Assembly: GCA_025093985.1 (NCBI GenBank)
Contig: JACAAK010000004.1
Coordinates: 4,154,001 to 4,218,000 of the forward strand
Direction of reading: 5' to 3'
Origin: Calvatia gigantea
Lineage: Eukaryota; Basidiomycota; Agaricomycetes; Agaricales; Lycoperdaceae
DNA: 64,000 bases
Shown here: piece by piece, positions 1-12,011 of the stretch
How the letters are laid out: every line of letters starts with the position of its first letter
Position numbering within the stretch: the stretch's first letter is position 1
Translations under genes and position numbers: made by a program
The notes under the pieces: model-generated
What the model was told of the DNA's origin: nothing
Database searches by the model: none
What the model saw: only the letters and a program-made list of their open reading frames with translations

Positions 1-1
1 A

Positions 2-805
2 GTGCCTGACCTAGGATTCTTTGATGGAACCAGAACCAAGTTCAACAATTGGTGGAGAGCAATGATGCTCTTCGTGAAGTTTAACAAAATCAACTCAGCC
101 AACAACCGAGTCATAGCAGTTTTAGCCAGACTGCGAGGAATAGCCGGAGCATATGCGGCCATGAAAGCACTGGCCATCTTAGAGTCTGAGGACTCAGTAG
201 ACTGGAAGGTCTTCTCTAAGGAGTTCAAGAGGACCTTCTCAGATGATGCCTCTAACAACAAAGCAGAATGGCAGATTGAGAAGTTTAAACAGGGAAACTG
301 AAACACTGTCAACTATCTAATTGAGTTTGACATCTTGAAAAGCAAGGCCAAGACCAACAGTAAACACGCTATGTTCTTGCTCAGGAAAAATGCTCGACAA
401 GACATCATACACACAATTACCAGCTACCCACCAATTGCTAGACCAGACACATACGCAGAATGGAAGGAAGCTATACTTTCCATTGGACAAGGGTACAAAG
501 CATCAGAATACCGAGGAGACAGGAAGATGAACATGGGTACCACCTATGGAGGAATGGGCAAACCCATGGAGATAGGAAGCAGGCGTCATGTCTTCAATGA
601 CAAAGAAGAGCCGAAATGTTACAATTGTGGCATTTTTGGCCACATCGCCAAGGATTGCAAGAAAACCAAGGGAATAATATGCTACAATTGTGACAAGAAA
701 GGACATATAGCCAAAGCCTGTACTGCATCCAAGAAAATCCAGGTCCGAGGAATAGAAGAAACCACTGACGAAGAAGGGAAGGATTTTTCTGAAGACTCTG
801 AGTAG
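2..805 (+). pseudogene. gag: gag of element A, 5' partial, one internal stop
   Basis: This encodes the nucleocapsid/capsid protein that packages the element RNA. One frame runs from the window start to TAG at 803-805, interrupted by a TGA at 299-301. The C-terminal part carries two CCHC zinc knuckles (C-x2-C-x4-H-x4-C, beginning CYNC) at about 618-725, which is the nucleic-acid-binding part of Gag. An acidic tail follows. The pol frame starts just downstream in the frame one base back, the usual arrangement for a separate or frameshifted pol. The start codon is outside the window. Certain as Gag because of the knuckles and the adjacent pol. Confidence 0.88.
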
Positions 806-813
806 GCACTACC

Positions 814-3800
814 TTGAGAGTCAAAAAGCTTGTATCTAGGATATCAGACAAATTCTACATGATTCCTCAGAGAAGAAAGCGCAAACTAAACCTAAAAGGA
901 AAAATACAAATGGCAGGAAAAGAAATAACAGTCAACACCATTGTAGACTCAGGGTGCATGACTAGCAGCATCAGCAAGAAGCTAGTAGACGAAGAAAGAC
1001 TCCCCACCCAAAAACTGGAACAACAAATCCTGGTATTAAATGCAGATGGATTGCCCAATCAGGGGGGAAGAGTAACAGAAATGACCACGATTAACATCAA
1101 TATCCAAGGACACAAGGAACAAATCGAAGCTTCAGTTGTACAGCTACAGAACAGAGCAGAAGTTTTCCTAGGACACGACTGGCTAGTCAAACACAACCCA
1201 GAGGTAGACTGGAACAACAGAGAAATCAAGTTTACCCAGTGTCCACCAGGCTGCCAATTTCCCCATCAGAATATTCCTATCACTGAAAAAATATGAAGCA
1301 TAGCTACCAACGAAGACCTATGGGAGGAGGAAGATGAACCAGACCTGACCAAACTGGAAGACTTGCCAGACTATGTACAGCCGTTCACACACTTATTCAA
1401 CAAAACAACATTCGATAAGCTCCCAGAATGAACTGAGTGGGATCACGAAATAACCTTAATGGAGGACGCCCCAAAGGAAATAAGTGCATGAACGTACAAC
1501 ATGACAGTCAAAGAACAAGATGAACTCAAATCATTCATCAAGGAGAACCTAGAATCAGAAAGGATACGACCATCAAAATCCCCATATGCAGCACCAACAT
1601 TCTTCATTCCAAAGAAAGATGGGTCCAAAAGGCTGATCCAAGACTACAGACAACTAAACAATGTGGTAATCAAAGACAAGGCACCACTGCCAAGAATTGG
1701 TGAAGTAATCGACAAACTTGGGAAAGCGAAGTACTTCAATAAATTGGACATTATCTGGGGATACAACAATGTCAGGATCAGGGAGGGAGACGAATGGAAA
1801 GCTGCCTTCCTCACCAATGAAGGGCTCTTCAAACCAACAGTCATGTACTTCAGCCTAAGTAACTTGCCAGGAATGTTCTCCAGAATGATGACAAGTATCT
1901 TCCGTGATCTCCTACAGAACAGAGACATTGTAAACTACATGGATGATTTCGCCATCCCGGGAGACACCAAGGAACAACTAAAGGAATGAACAATACGATT
2001 TCTAGAATGGACAGCTCAGTACAACCTATGCTTCAAATGAACCAAGTATATCTTCAATGCAGAAGAAATCCCAATGCTAGGAGTCCACGTGGGACATGGA
2101 CGAATCGAAATAGAAGAAGACAAGGTAAAATTGGTATGAGATTGGCCTGAACCCAAAAGTACCAAAGGAGTAGAAAGATTCTTGGGCTTTGCAAATTACT
2201 ACTGACATTTCATCAAAGACTTCAGTACTATTGCAGGACCCTTGAACAAACTTAAAGGGGTAACCACATGGGAATGGACACAGGAGCACCAAGACTTGTT
2301 TGACTGACTCAAAAAATGCATTACCGAAGAACCCGTCCTGACATTGCCACAAAGACATAGGCAATTCAGAGTAGAAGTCGATGCATTGGACTATGCATTA
2401 GAAGGGGTACTTTCACAGTTACAAGAAGACAAATGGCACGCAATTGCTTTCACATTGTGAACACTATCACCGGCAGAACGAAACTATGAAATATACAATA
2501 AGGAATTGCTAGCCATTGTCCACATTCTGAAAGAATGGAGACACTACCTGTTAGATGCTGAAGAAAAATTCAAGATCTGGACAGACCACGAGAACCTCAA
2601 GTACTACCGAGAACCACAGAAATTGAATGGACAACAAGCACGATGGTACCTGCGACTACAAGACTATGACTTCACACTGCAGCACATACCTGGAAAAACA
2701 AATATGAAAGCCAACTTGCTATTCTGAATCCATCAGGTACCAGAAGACCAAGAAGATAAGCTAGTCATGATGATCCGAGAAAGTTGGCTACAAACAGAAA
2801 GCACAGACAGCACAGTACTCCTGTGAGCAGAACTGTTCATCGAACCTAGCTTCCTAGAGCGAATTCAAAGCCGAACCCAATGAGAAACAATAGTTCTAGT
2901 GGAGCTAAAGAAACAAGAATCCCAACTCACCGAAGATGACAGAGTTATTTACAAACAGAACAGTGCATATGTTCTGCCTGACCAGAAACTATGAGAGGAG
3001 ATTCTAACACAGTACCATGATATTCCAGATGCAGGACACCCAGGGCAACATAGAATGACAGAACTGATCAACCGAGACTATTGGTGGCCATCAATATGAA
3101 AAGACATAAAAAGGTATATCCAAGGATGTCAAGCCTGCCAAAAGAACAAATCAAGAATGACACCACTCAAATTGCCACTACATCCCTTGCCAGTACCAAA
3201 TGGGCCTTGGGAAGAAATCAGTATTGACATGATTGGACCACTACCAGAATCAAAAGGAAAGGACGCAATACTAGTCATTGTAGACTGCTTCACAAAAATG
3301 ATATGACTCTCGGCAACAACCACGGATGCTTCATCCAAAGATGTTGCAAAGATATATCGAGATGAAATATGGAAGCTTCATGGACTGCCGAGGAAAGTAC
3401 TCAGTGACCAAGGACCTCAATTCGCATCAGAATTTACCAAAGAACTGTTCAAAGGACTTGGCATCGAATGAAATCTATCAACAGCATATCACCCACAGAC
3501 AGATGGACAAACCAAGTGCACCAACAGAGAAGTAGAAACTTATATTCGCTTATACTGCAACTATGACCAGGACAACTGGGCAGAATGGCTCCCCATTGCA
3601 GAATTCCAGTACAACAACAAGCAACATGGAGGGACACAGGAAACACCATTCTTCCTAAACTATGGAAGGAATCCATGGAAAGGAAAAAATGAGCCAAACA
3701 CAAACAATCCCATCACCACAGAATTCCTAAAATGACTACAGGCCACCCGAGATGATGCCTCATCAGCACTACGAACATACCAAGAAAAGATGAAACAACA

Positions 3801-4326
3801 ACACGACCACAGTAGAACCCACATCAATACATATCAAATAGGAGATGCAGTATGGCTAGAAAACACCAACATCCATACCAATCAAACATCAAAGAAGCTA
3901 GGCCAAAAACGGTATGGACCTTTCCTTATTAAGGAAAAGATAGGAGAAGCAGCATACCAGTTAATACTACCAGATGGATGGGCTATTCATGATGTGTTCA
4001 ACAAACAACTCCTGACACTGGCACACCAGGCCAAGTTCCCGAGTCAGAAATAGCCACCAGCACCCGACCCAGTGATTATCAACAATGAAGAAGAGTACAA
4101 AGTAGATGAAATCTGCGGACAAAGAAAATGAGGAAGGGGTTATCAATTCCTAGTACACTGGAAGGGGTACAGCAATGAAGAAGATACATGGACAGCAGAG
4201 TCCAACCTAGGAAACACAAAGAATGCTATACAAGATTACCTGAAAAGGCATCTGGAGGATACCCATAAAAAGGGGGGCAGAAAACACAAAAAAGCATCGA
4301 ACAAGAAACCCAGACAAGACAACTAA
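814..4326 (+). pseudogene. pol: pol polyprotein of element A (PR-RT-RH-IN-chromodomain), about 18 in-frame stops
   Basis: A single frame holds all pol domains. The aspartic protease has a D-S-G catalytic triad at about 946-954. The reverse transcriptase (about 1,500-2,050) has YMDD at about 1,938. RNase H lies at about 2,340-2,700. The integrase has an HHCC zinc region (about 3,010-3,140) and a catalytic D,D,E core (about 3,220-3,540, with the DQGPQF and STAYHPQTDGQT motifs). A chromodomain follows at about 4,085-4,215 (LVHWKGYSNEEDTW). The frame ends at TAA 4,324-4,326. Internal stops include 1,294, 1,987, 2,725 and 3,469; nearly all are TGA at positions where Arg is usual in the family, and TAG at 4,051 replaces CAG. 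No indel is needed to follow the protein for 3.5 kb. Confidence 0.92.
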
Positions 4327-4332
4327 ACAAAC

Positions 4333-5322
4333 ATGCCTGCCTCCCAATCCAACTGCATCACTATCAACTCTCTCATCCACCCCACCCCCACCAGAATCTC
4401 CTCCCTTCCATGCCCAGAACCAGGCAGCAACCAAGCACCCGCTCTCCAAGGAACCTGCTACAACCTCACAAAGACACCCTCCCCAGCACAAGGCCTTTTC
4501 GAAGCCTTGCTCAAAGACATCAACAAAGCTACCAGCAGTGAAATAGAAAACATTACTGCCCAGAACAAGCAACTAGTTGTGAACTGACACATCACTCTGG
4601 CTACTGCCTGCATTACCTTCACCGACATGTATGCAGGTTTCACCAATGCATCCACCACCACCAGCCAACACATCCCAGCCATCTTCCGAGCTCTAGAACA
4701 ATCCACCCTCACCCCCAATGAACAAGATTGTGTCCAGGGTCTCCAAAGCCGAATCGACCTGGGACTTGAAGTTTTCAACCACCTCAATATCGCAAACATA
4801 TTCCTCGAACTAGCTGACATTGCCATGAAATTACTCAGAAGAGATAAGACGAATGAAGACCTTGACATCAACACCCTAGTCGACAGAATCCACATCACCC
4901 TATCCGAGTTACACAACACTGTTAACCCCACACCACCATCCAGCACCGATACACCCATAGATGAGGAAATCACTGTTTCCATGAAGGAGGAAGTCAACGC
5001 CCTTTGCTGCTTCATAAAAACCATCACCCCACCACAACTCCCATTGGTTTTTCTTCCACCTGCAAGATTCCGCACTGTATTATCAGGCCAAGAGAAAGAC
5101 CAACATTACTGGAAAACGATAGTCAAGAGCTACTGGGACAACTCCACCACCACTGAGTTCCCCTTCAACAGTGTCCCAGTCCCTATCCGCCAAGATGGTC
5201 ACAGCCACTTACCCATCTTCTTTGCAAGATCAAACAATGGACAGTTCCTCATTGCTGCCACGAAGAAGGCCCTTGCCACTGCCATAGTGAATGGAGACCT
5301 TGATGAGCTTCCTGAGGCATGA
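4333..5322 (+). pseudogene. Extra ORF of element A in the env position, unknown function
   Basis: A 330-codon frame starts with ATG 7 bases after the pol stop and ends 18 bases before the 3' LTR. One internal TGA (4,585-4,587) interrupts it, consistent with the CGA-to-TGA decay in pol. The product begins with a Ser/Pro/Thr-rich stretch, continues with leucine-rich, probably helical segments (about residues 95-195), then a Pro-rich linker and a C-terminal half ending in DELPEA. I see no signal peptide, no membrane segment and no metal-binding motif, so it does not look like an envelope protein. I do not recognise the family. It could be a captured host gene or a lineage-specific accessory ORF. 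Related element C has nothing comparable here. Confidence 0.7.
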
Positions 5323-5340
5323 AGCCTAACTGGGGGGTAT

Positions 5341-5646
5341 TGTTGTGAACTCTAGTCTATTCTTGTGCCAGCTCTGTACTTGTCTGCATTCCATTTTACT
5401 ATGTACCTGTTTCAGCTATTCCTGCCTGTGCAATCTCCAAGCTCTGACTCATAACTACTATGCCATAGTCATCAGATGTTTCATGTAGTTATCTCCATCC
5501 ATTCAACTGGATGTCCCTTCTGTATTTAAGTGTACATACATACTCTTGTATTCAGTATGCTTAACCATTTAGTTCTCTCCCCTTACTCACCCTCAAGTCT
5601 TAGCCTAAGTTGCAACCTAAGGTTTACTCAGACTAAGGTCGTAACA
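5341..5646 (+). repeat. 3' LTR of element A (306 bp)
   Basis: It begins TGTTGTGAAC and ends GTCGTAACA, giving the TGTT...AACA inverted ends typical of LTRs. It is immediately preceded by a G-rich polypurine tract. A TATTTAAG promoter-like element lies near 5,523-5,530. The bases after 5,646 belong to element B. Confidence 0.85.
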
Positions 5647-6136
5647 GTACGTTGTTGAATCCCCAGTGAATGTCCAGTTTAGTGAAGTACTTAGCCCTGT
5701 GAAGTTGTGCAATGAGTTTGGATATGAGCAGGAGAGGGTACTTGTTTTTCACCATGATGGTGTTGAGGGCATGGTAGTCTTGGATGAGGCAGAGGGATCC
5801 ATCCTTCTTCTTGATGAAGAATATGGGTGAGGCCATGGGGGATTTGGAGGGGTGGATGTAGCCAGATGAGAGGTTCTCCTAGATGAACTCATCCAATTGT
5901 GACTGCTCAGTGGGTGAGAGCGGATATACCTTGCAGCCCTTCGGGTTGGCACCTGGGATGAGCTCAATCATGTGATCCCATGGTCGATGCTCAGGTAGCA
6001 TGTCGAAGGACTCCTTGGTGAACACAGCTTTGAAGTCATGAAGGTAGGGGGGGACAATTTCTCTAAACCTGGTGGGTGAGTCGGATGACTGGAAGTTGCA
6101 GTGGAAGGCCTCAGCTAGCCATTGGGACGTGGTACC
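5647..6136 (-). pseudogene. RT-region fragment of element B pol, split by elements A and C
   Basis: The minus strand encodes the N-terminal half of a Ty3/Gypsy reverse transcriptase and the linker before it (HRPWDHMIELIPG; KLDIHWGFNNV near 5,660), closely similar to the same segment of element C at 8,560-9,040. It is cut on the left by the insertion of element A and on the right by element C. The continuation of B resumes at 12,007, so these are two pieces of one element. A TAG near 5,880 breaks the frame. Confidence 0.88.
6132..6136. repeat. Target-site duplication of element C, left copy (GTACC)
   Basis: GTACC immediately precedes the left LTR and recurs directly after the right LTR at 12,007-12,011. 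Joining the flanks at one GTACC restores the protein-coding continuity of element B. Confidence 0.9.
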
Positions 6137-6474
6137 TGTCAGGGCAACCCCCGATGGTCCCCCTGGACTGCCCCACAACCCCACATCCTCACCCGCGCTC
6201 AGCCATGTGGACATGAGTAACAACTGGAGATCCTGAAAGACAATGATGGACTTATGTACATAATGAAACAATAGGACAATGGACAGAAGAGTAGTATATA
6301 TTAACCTGTACACCTGCTGGGGACCCTTATCTGATTCTCTAAGGATTCCCCCGCAGATATGTAGTCTGTACACATGTTTGTAATACAGCTAAGGATTCCC
6401 CTGCAGTTACCCACTCGCCCACTTCATGAGAGCCTCGTATCCCCGAGCTGCTCGGACTGCAGGTTGCCCTTACA
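6137..6474 (+). repeat. 5' LTR of element C
   Basis: It begins TGTCAGGGCAACC and ends GCCCTTACA. It contains a TATA-like TATATATTAA near 6,295-6,304 and two copies of a CTAAGGATTCCCCYGCAG motif (about 6,340-6,356 and 6,390-6,407). The match to the right LTR is full length. Confidence 0.93.
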
Positions 6475-6645
6475 GAAGAATCGGATCTCATGAGAGACCC
6501 GGTCACCCACTGGGAACAACTCCAAGGAGCCCCCCTCAAACACCCCCCATCAAACCAACCCTGTCCCTACCTGCCTGACCCACCCCCCATGTCGGACCAG
6601 CCCCAACTGCAACCATAGCAGGCCCAACCACAGCCAGCACAGAAT
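6475..6645 (+). other. Leader of element C between 5' LTR and gag
   Basis: This is 171 bases of C-rich untranslated leader. I see no ORF and no obvious tRNA-complementary primer site at its start. It contains CTCATGAGAG, which resembles a motif within the LTR. Confidence 0.6.
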
Positions 6646-7755
6646 ATGTCTCCCTTGGAGCAAATACTCACACAACTGCAGAATAGCCTGCAGGAGGTGA
6701 TAAATCATCAGGCAGCATCCAAACTGAGAGTCTATGAAACACTCTCATCTTTACAAGGTCAGATCGGCATGGTGGCTACTGTGAATACCCCCACTCCCCA
6801 CACTCCACAACCCTCCACCAACCACACTCCTGCACCTTGGCCACACTCCACATCCACCCGGGCCAAGGTAGCCACTCCAAATGACTTTGACGGAGACTGC
6901 TCCAGAGGTCACGCATTCCTTAATTCCTGCCACATCTACCTTCAGTTGTGCAAGAATCAGTTCAAGGACGAAGATGCCCAGATCCTGTGGGCATTGTCAT
7001 ACATGAAGAGCAGCCGCACGGCTAAGTGGGCTAAGAACATAATGCATTGGGAAGAGCAACACCCAGGGCAAACCCACTTCCTCGGTTGGGAGGATTTTTC
7101 CATGGAGTTCCGCAAGCACTTCTTTCCTGTGGATGCAGAGGCCACTGCAGTCAACATCCTGGAAGGCACAGGGTACCACCAGGGCAACTGGAGTGTTGAT
7201 AATTACCTAGATGACTTCCGCAACCTCATTTCAGACTTAGGGTATACCGATCCAAAGGTGGTAGTAGTCAAATTCCACTGCGGACTTTAGCCAATGATTC
7301 AGAATGCAGTCACCACTATGGTCTCAGGATGCTCCCGGGACAATGACACAGAAGGATGGTATGTGGCGGCTCAATGCATTGACCAGGCGAGAGCTGCCAA
7401 TGACGCCTTCCAAGCCACCACCCACTCTGACCTGACACTCTCGAAAGCTAAACCCCTCTGTTCCCTCCCACTCCCACCAGTCACTGCTCCACCTCCACCC
7501 ATTCGACCCACACTGTCATCCAGCACTCCTATACCCATGGAGGTAGATGCCTCTCACCAACCTGCTCCACTCCCCCCCACCTGGTACCATTGCAAGAAGG
7601 TTGGGCACATCAAGTCTGAATGCCCTCTCAGACACGATGTCTGCCACCTGACTGCAGAGGAGGAGGATGACCTCCTGATGAGACTCCTAGCCAAGAAGGA
7701 TGTAAGAGAAGCAGCGGACTTGGCTCAAGCGGCTGAAGAAGCGGATTTTCTGTAG
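6646..7755 (+). pseudogene. gag: gag of element C, one internal stop
   Basis: Gag begins MSPLEQILTQLQNSL. A coiled-coil-like N-terminus is followed by a Pro/His-rich linker and a retrotransposon capsid domain (about 6,880-7,290, with HAFLNSCHIYLQL). A TAG at 7,288-7,290 most simply comes from CAG. The C-terminal zinc knuckle (about 7,580-7,625, YHCKKVGHIKSEC) has lost its first Cys, which is still present in B, D and E2. The stop is at 7,753-7,755, and pol follows in the frame one base back. Confidence 0.88.
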
Positions 7756-7763
7756 AGCAGCGA

Positions 7764-10700
7764 GTGGAATGTGCACCCTCGCTGCAAAGTGTAAATAGGT
7801 TCAGTATGCTACCCATAGACGAAATAGACACCTCTTCACCCTCACCCACACCTGAACCAAAAGCCACACCACAGAAAACCTCAATACCTCGCCGTCCTAA
7901 ATGGGAAAAACGCCTGCTGCTCAAACCTGTCATAGCTGCGCTTGACCAATGCGGGACCTCACTTATGCTACAAGTGGAACTGGAGACTACAGACACAGCA
8001 GAACAGCGTAGCATACATGCTCTCATGGACAGTGGCACAACTGGCTCTTTTATCGACTGAGACTACGTGCAGACCAACAAACTCAACACCCATACACTCT
8101 CTTGCCTACTCACAGTCTACAATGTCGATGGATCAGAAAATGAGGCTGGTCAGATAACAGAGGTCATAGACATCATCCTTTGCTACCGCAACCACTCGGA
8201 ATGCTCCCTGCTCGCAGTCACTGGACTTGGCCGCCAAGACTTGCTCCTCAGATACACTTGGCTCAAACTATACAACCCTGACATCAACTGGCAGACTGGT
8301 GAAGTCAAAATGTCCCGATGCCCATCCAAGTGTGAAGAATGCAAAGTTAAAGCTAAAGCCAAGGCCCATGCCTGCTGTCTCCAAACCTGTTGTATCTGCG
8401 CCTGTACTCTGGGCTCCTTCCCTGCCTGTGTAGAAGAAGTGGAAGAAAAGGATGATTCACCTGCCCTGCCACCCACTCCCACTGATCTCTATGAGGACGA
8501 TGACCAAATCTTTGCTATCAACCTCTTTCCCCATCCGGAAGAGATTCGTGCAATGGGTACCACATCCCAATGGCTGGCTGAAGCCTTCCACCGCAACTTC
8601 CAGTCAGCCAACTCACCCACTGGGTTTAGGGAAATCGTCCCCTCCTACCTTCACGACTTCGAAGCTGTGTTTGCCAAGGAGTCCTTCAACACACTGCCAG
8701 AGCATCGACCATGGGACCACGCAATTGAGCTCATCCCAGACACTGACCCGAAGGGCTGCAAGGTATACCCGCTCTCACCTGCTGAGCAGTTGCAGTTGGA
8801 CGAGTTCATCCAGGAGAACCTCTCATCTGGTCACATCTGCCCCTCCAAATCCCCTATGGCCTCGCCTGTCTTCTTCATCAAGAAGAAGGATGGATCCCTC
8901 TGTCTTGTCCAGGACTACTATGCTCTCAATGCCATCATGGTGAAGAACAAGTACCCTCTCCCGCTCATACCCAAACTCATTTCACAGCTTCGTAGAGCCA
9001 AGTACTTCACTAAATTGGATGTTTGATGGGAATTCAATAATGTGTGGATTAAACCAGGTGACGAGTGAAAGGCCGCATTCCAGACAAATCATGGATTATT
9101 CGAGCTGCTGGTCATGTTCTTCAGCCTCACCAATAGCCTGGCCACCTTCCAAACCATGATGAATGACATCTTCCATGAGCTCATCATGGAGGGCGTTGTT
9201 GTGGTATACATGGATGACATACTGATCTTCATGAAGACTATTGAAGAGCACTGAGATGTCACCTGCTGGGTCTTGCAAATTCTTGAACAGTACCAGCTTT
9301 TCCTTAAACCTGAAAAGTGCAAGTTCGAGAAGACCCGCATCGAGTATCTTGGCCTCATCATATCGGAGAACAGTGTGGAGATGGACCCGGTCAAGGTCAC
9401 AGGGGTACGAGACTGGCCTGCTCTGACCAACGTGGGGGAAATGCAGGCATTCCTGGGATTTGTTAACTTCTACCACCACTTTATCTGTGACTTCTCCCAC
9501 ATAGCCCGCCCACTCTTCGACCTCACCAAGGCGGATACCAAGTGGAAATGGGGCGCTGCAGAAGAAACAGCTTTCCAAGCATTCAAGGACGCAATTACCT
9601 CCTCCCCAGTTCTCCTCTCACCTGATGACTCTGCTCCCTTCCATGTCGAAGCAGACAGCTCAGACTTTGTGATGGGCACAGTTCTCTCTCAGAAAGCAGC
9701 AGACTTGGACCAATGGCACCCAGTAGCATTCTATTCGAAATCCCTCTCGGCAGTCGAATGGAATTACGAGATCCATAACAAGGAAATGCTGGCAATCATC
9801 CACACACTAGAAGAATGGAGACACTTCCTCGAAGGCACGTACCACCAAATTGAGATCTGGATGGACCACAAAAACCTAGAGTACTTTATGTCTGCCAAGA
9901 AACTCAACCATCACCAAGCCTGCTAGTCTCTCGTACTCTCCTACTTTGATTTCCTCTTGCACCATTGTCCCAGCCAAACTATGGGGAAACCCGATGTGCT
10001 GTCCCACAGAGCCAACCATGGCACAGGAGCCCACGACAATGAGAACATCACCCTCCTTCCTGACGGACTCTTTGCCATTTGCGCACTCGAAGAGATTTCG
10101 ATGGAAGGAAAGGAGCAGCTCCTGTTGAAGGATATCCACTTAGAAAACTGTATGGGTGAACAAGAGAAGGCAGTCACTAAAGCTGCACAGGAACTTAAGC
10201 AGTCATCCACCAAGACTGTGAGGAGTGCAAAATGGACAGAGCAGGATGGTCTACTCCTGTTCTGAGGGAAGATCTACATCCCAACGGGCTCTGATCTTAG
10301 GCAAAGGATAGTGGCTCTCCACTATGACACAAAGATTGCAGGACACACTGGGCAATGGAAAATGTTAGAACTCGTCTCCCACAACTACTGGTGGCCCCAG
10401 ATGGCTTGATACATTGGTCAGTACATCTCTACCTGCGACCTCTGCATGTGCACCAAGCCCATCCGCCATTCTCCGCAAGGAGAACTTCACCTGCTCCCCA
10501 TCCCTGAAGCCCGCTGGGACACGCTAAGTGTAGATTTTGTGGTCGAACTCCCAGAATCTACAGGCTATGATGCTGTTATGACAGTGGTGGACTCTGTCTC
10601 TAAATGAGCCCACTTCATCCCAACCCACACCACTGTCTCGGCCGAAGGCACAGCACAGCTCTTCCTCCACAATGTCTGGAAACTCCATGGACTCCCCAAT

Positions 10701-11668
10701 GCTGTCATTTCAGACCGCGGACCACAGTTTGTCACTGCATTCACGAAAGAGCTTTACCAACTCCTGGGGATCAAGATGGCTGCCTCAACTGCCTGGCATC
10801 CACAGACTGATGGGCAGACAGAGCAAGTGAACCAGGAACTTGATCAGTACCTCTGCCTCTTTGTAAACAAGTGACAGAATGACTGGCATGACCTCCTCCC
10901 ACTCATGGAATTCCAGCACAACAACCACATCCATACTTCTACCCAACACTCCCCCTTCCTCTTAGACACTGGACATCACCCGCACATGGGATTTGAGCTG
11001 CGTCAGCCACCTTCGAAGATCGAATCTGTGAATGAGTTTACGAAGTGAATAGAGTTGACACTAGAGGAAGCGAAATCTGCACTGGTCAAGGCGAAAAATG
11101 ACATGACCCACTACTACAACCAACGACGTACACCCGCACTGGTATACCAACCAGGCGACAGAGTTTACCTTGAAACAGATGACATCCAGACCACCCGCCC
11201 ATCGAGGAAGCTTTCACACCAATGCCTCGGACTGTACATCATAGACAAGCAGGTCAATGCTAACACCTACCGCCTTTGCCTCCCCCACTTCATGCAACGC
11301 CTCCACCCGGTTTTCAACATTGTTAAACTCACACCCACACCACCCGATCCAATCGAGAACTGCCGCATGAAACCTCCACCCAATCCTATCATTGTTAATG
11401 AAGAAGAGGAATGGGAGGTCAAAGAAGTCCTTAACAGCCACATCCACCGAAAACGACTTCAATACCTCATCAAGTGGAAAGGCTTCAGAATGGAACACAA
11501 CTTGTAGGAGCTAGCAGACGGAGTCCACACCCCAGAACTAGTCCAGGAGTTCTACCACAAACATCCTAGCACCTCTTGCCTCATCCACGCACTTACTTTC
11601 GGCTCACTTCCTTTCCAACCAATCCAACACCACACATCGAGACACTGCAATTCTGGAGGGGGGGTGGA
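7764..11668 (+). pseudogene. pol: pol of element C (PR-RT-RH-IN-chromodomain), about 11 in-frame stops
   Basis: All domains stay in one frame. The protease has a D-S-G triad at about 8,029. The RT has VVYMDDILIF at about 9,200-9,229. RNase H is at about 9,640-9,920. The integrase has a zinc region (about 10,320-10,450), an SVDFVVELPES start of core and DRGPQF and HPQTDGQTEQVN motifs (about 10,530-10,830). The chromodomain lies at about 11,400-11,560 (EWEVKEVL...YLIKWKGF). Stops at 8,058, 9,024, 9,924, 10,263, 11,505 and others are all explained by C-to-T or G-to-A changes in CGA, CAG or TGG codons. No frameshift is present over 3.9 kb. Confidence 0.92.
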
Positions 11669-12006
11669 TGTCAGGGCAACCCCCGATGGTCCCCCTGGAC
11701 CGTCCCACAACCCCACACCCTCACCCACGCTCAGCTGCATGGACATGAGTAACAACTGGAGATCCCAAAGGACAATGACAGACTTACGTACATAATGAAA
11801 CAATAGGACAATGGACAGAAGAGTAGTATATATTAACCTGTACACCTGCAGGGGACCCTTATCTGATTTTCTAAGGATTCCCCCGCAGGTATGTAGTCCG
11901 TACACATGTTTGTAATACAGCTAAGGATTCCCCTGCAGTTATCCACTCGCCCACTTCATGAGAGCCTCACATCCCTGAGCCGCTTGGACTGCAGGTTGCC
12001 CTTACA
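11669..12006 (+). repeat. 3' LTR of element C
   Basis: TGTCAGGGCAACC to GCCCTTACA, preceded by the polypurine run GGAGGGGGGGTGGA. It is followed by the GTACC target duplication (12,007-12,011). Confidence 0.93.
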
Positions 12007-12011
12007 GTACC
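12007..12011. repeat. Target-site duplication of element C, right copy (GTACC)
   Basis: It matches 6,132-6,136. Element B protease/linker coding resumes immediately after it. Confidence 0.9.

Larger units (their letters stand above)
1..5646 (+). mobile_element. Ty3/Gypsy chromovirus, element A (5' end outside window)
   Basis: The order is gag, protease, reverse transcriptase, RNase H, integrase, chromodomain, an extra ORF, a polypurine tract at about 5,329-5,338 and a 3' LTR. This is Ty3/Gypsy order, and the chromodomain after integrase puts it in the chromoviruses. The 5' LTR and start of gag lie before base 1. The right flank continues directly into minus-strand element B (RT region), so A inserted into B. 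The 5-bp target duplication cannot be tested because the left flank is missing. The reading frames are broken only by stop codons, almost all TGA where Arg (CGA) is expected, with no frameshifts, so the copy is dead but its frame is preserved. Confidence 0.93.
6137..12006 (+). mobile_element. Ty3/Gypsy chromovirus, element C, full length (5.87 kb)
   Basis: A complete but dead element with two 338-bp LTRs, gag, pol with a C-terminal chromodomain, a polypurine tract (about 11,654-11,668) and a 5-bp target duplication. The LTRs differ at roughly 7 percent of positions by eye, nearly all transitions. It lies inside B, in the opposite orientation, so it is younger than B. Gag and pol are each readable in one frame with only C-to-T or G-to-A stops. 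No tRNA primer-binding site starting TGG is visible directly after the 5' LTR, so the priming mode is unclear. Confidence 0.95.

Noticed and set aside
814..4326. TGA read as Arg (codon reassignment) in element A
   Set aside because: Host genes in the same window end in TGA and use CGA normally, and element C also has TAG stops. C-to-T mutation explains the pattern.
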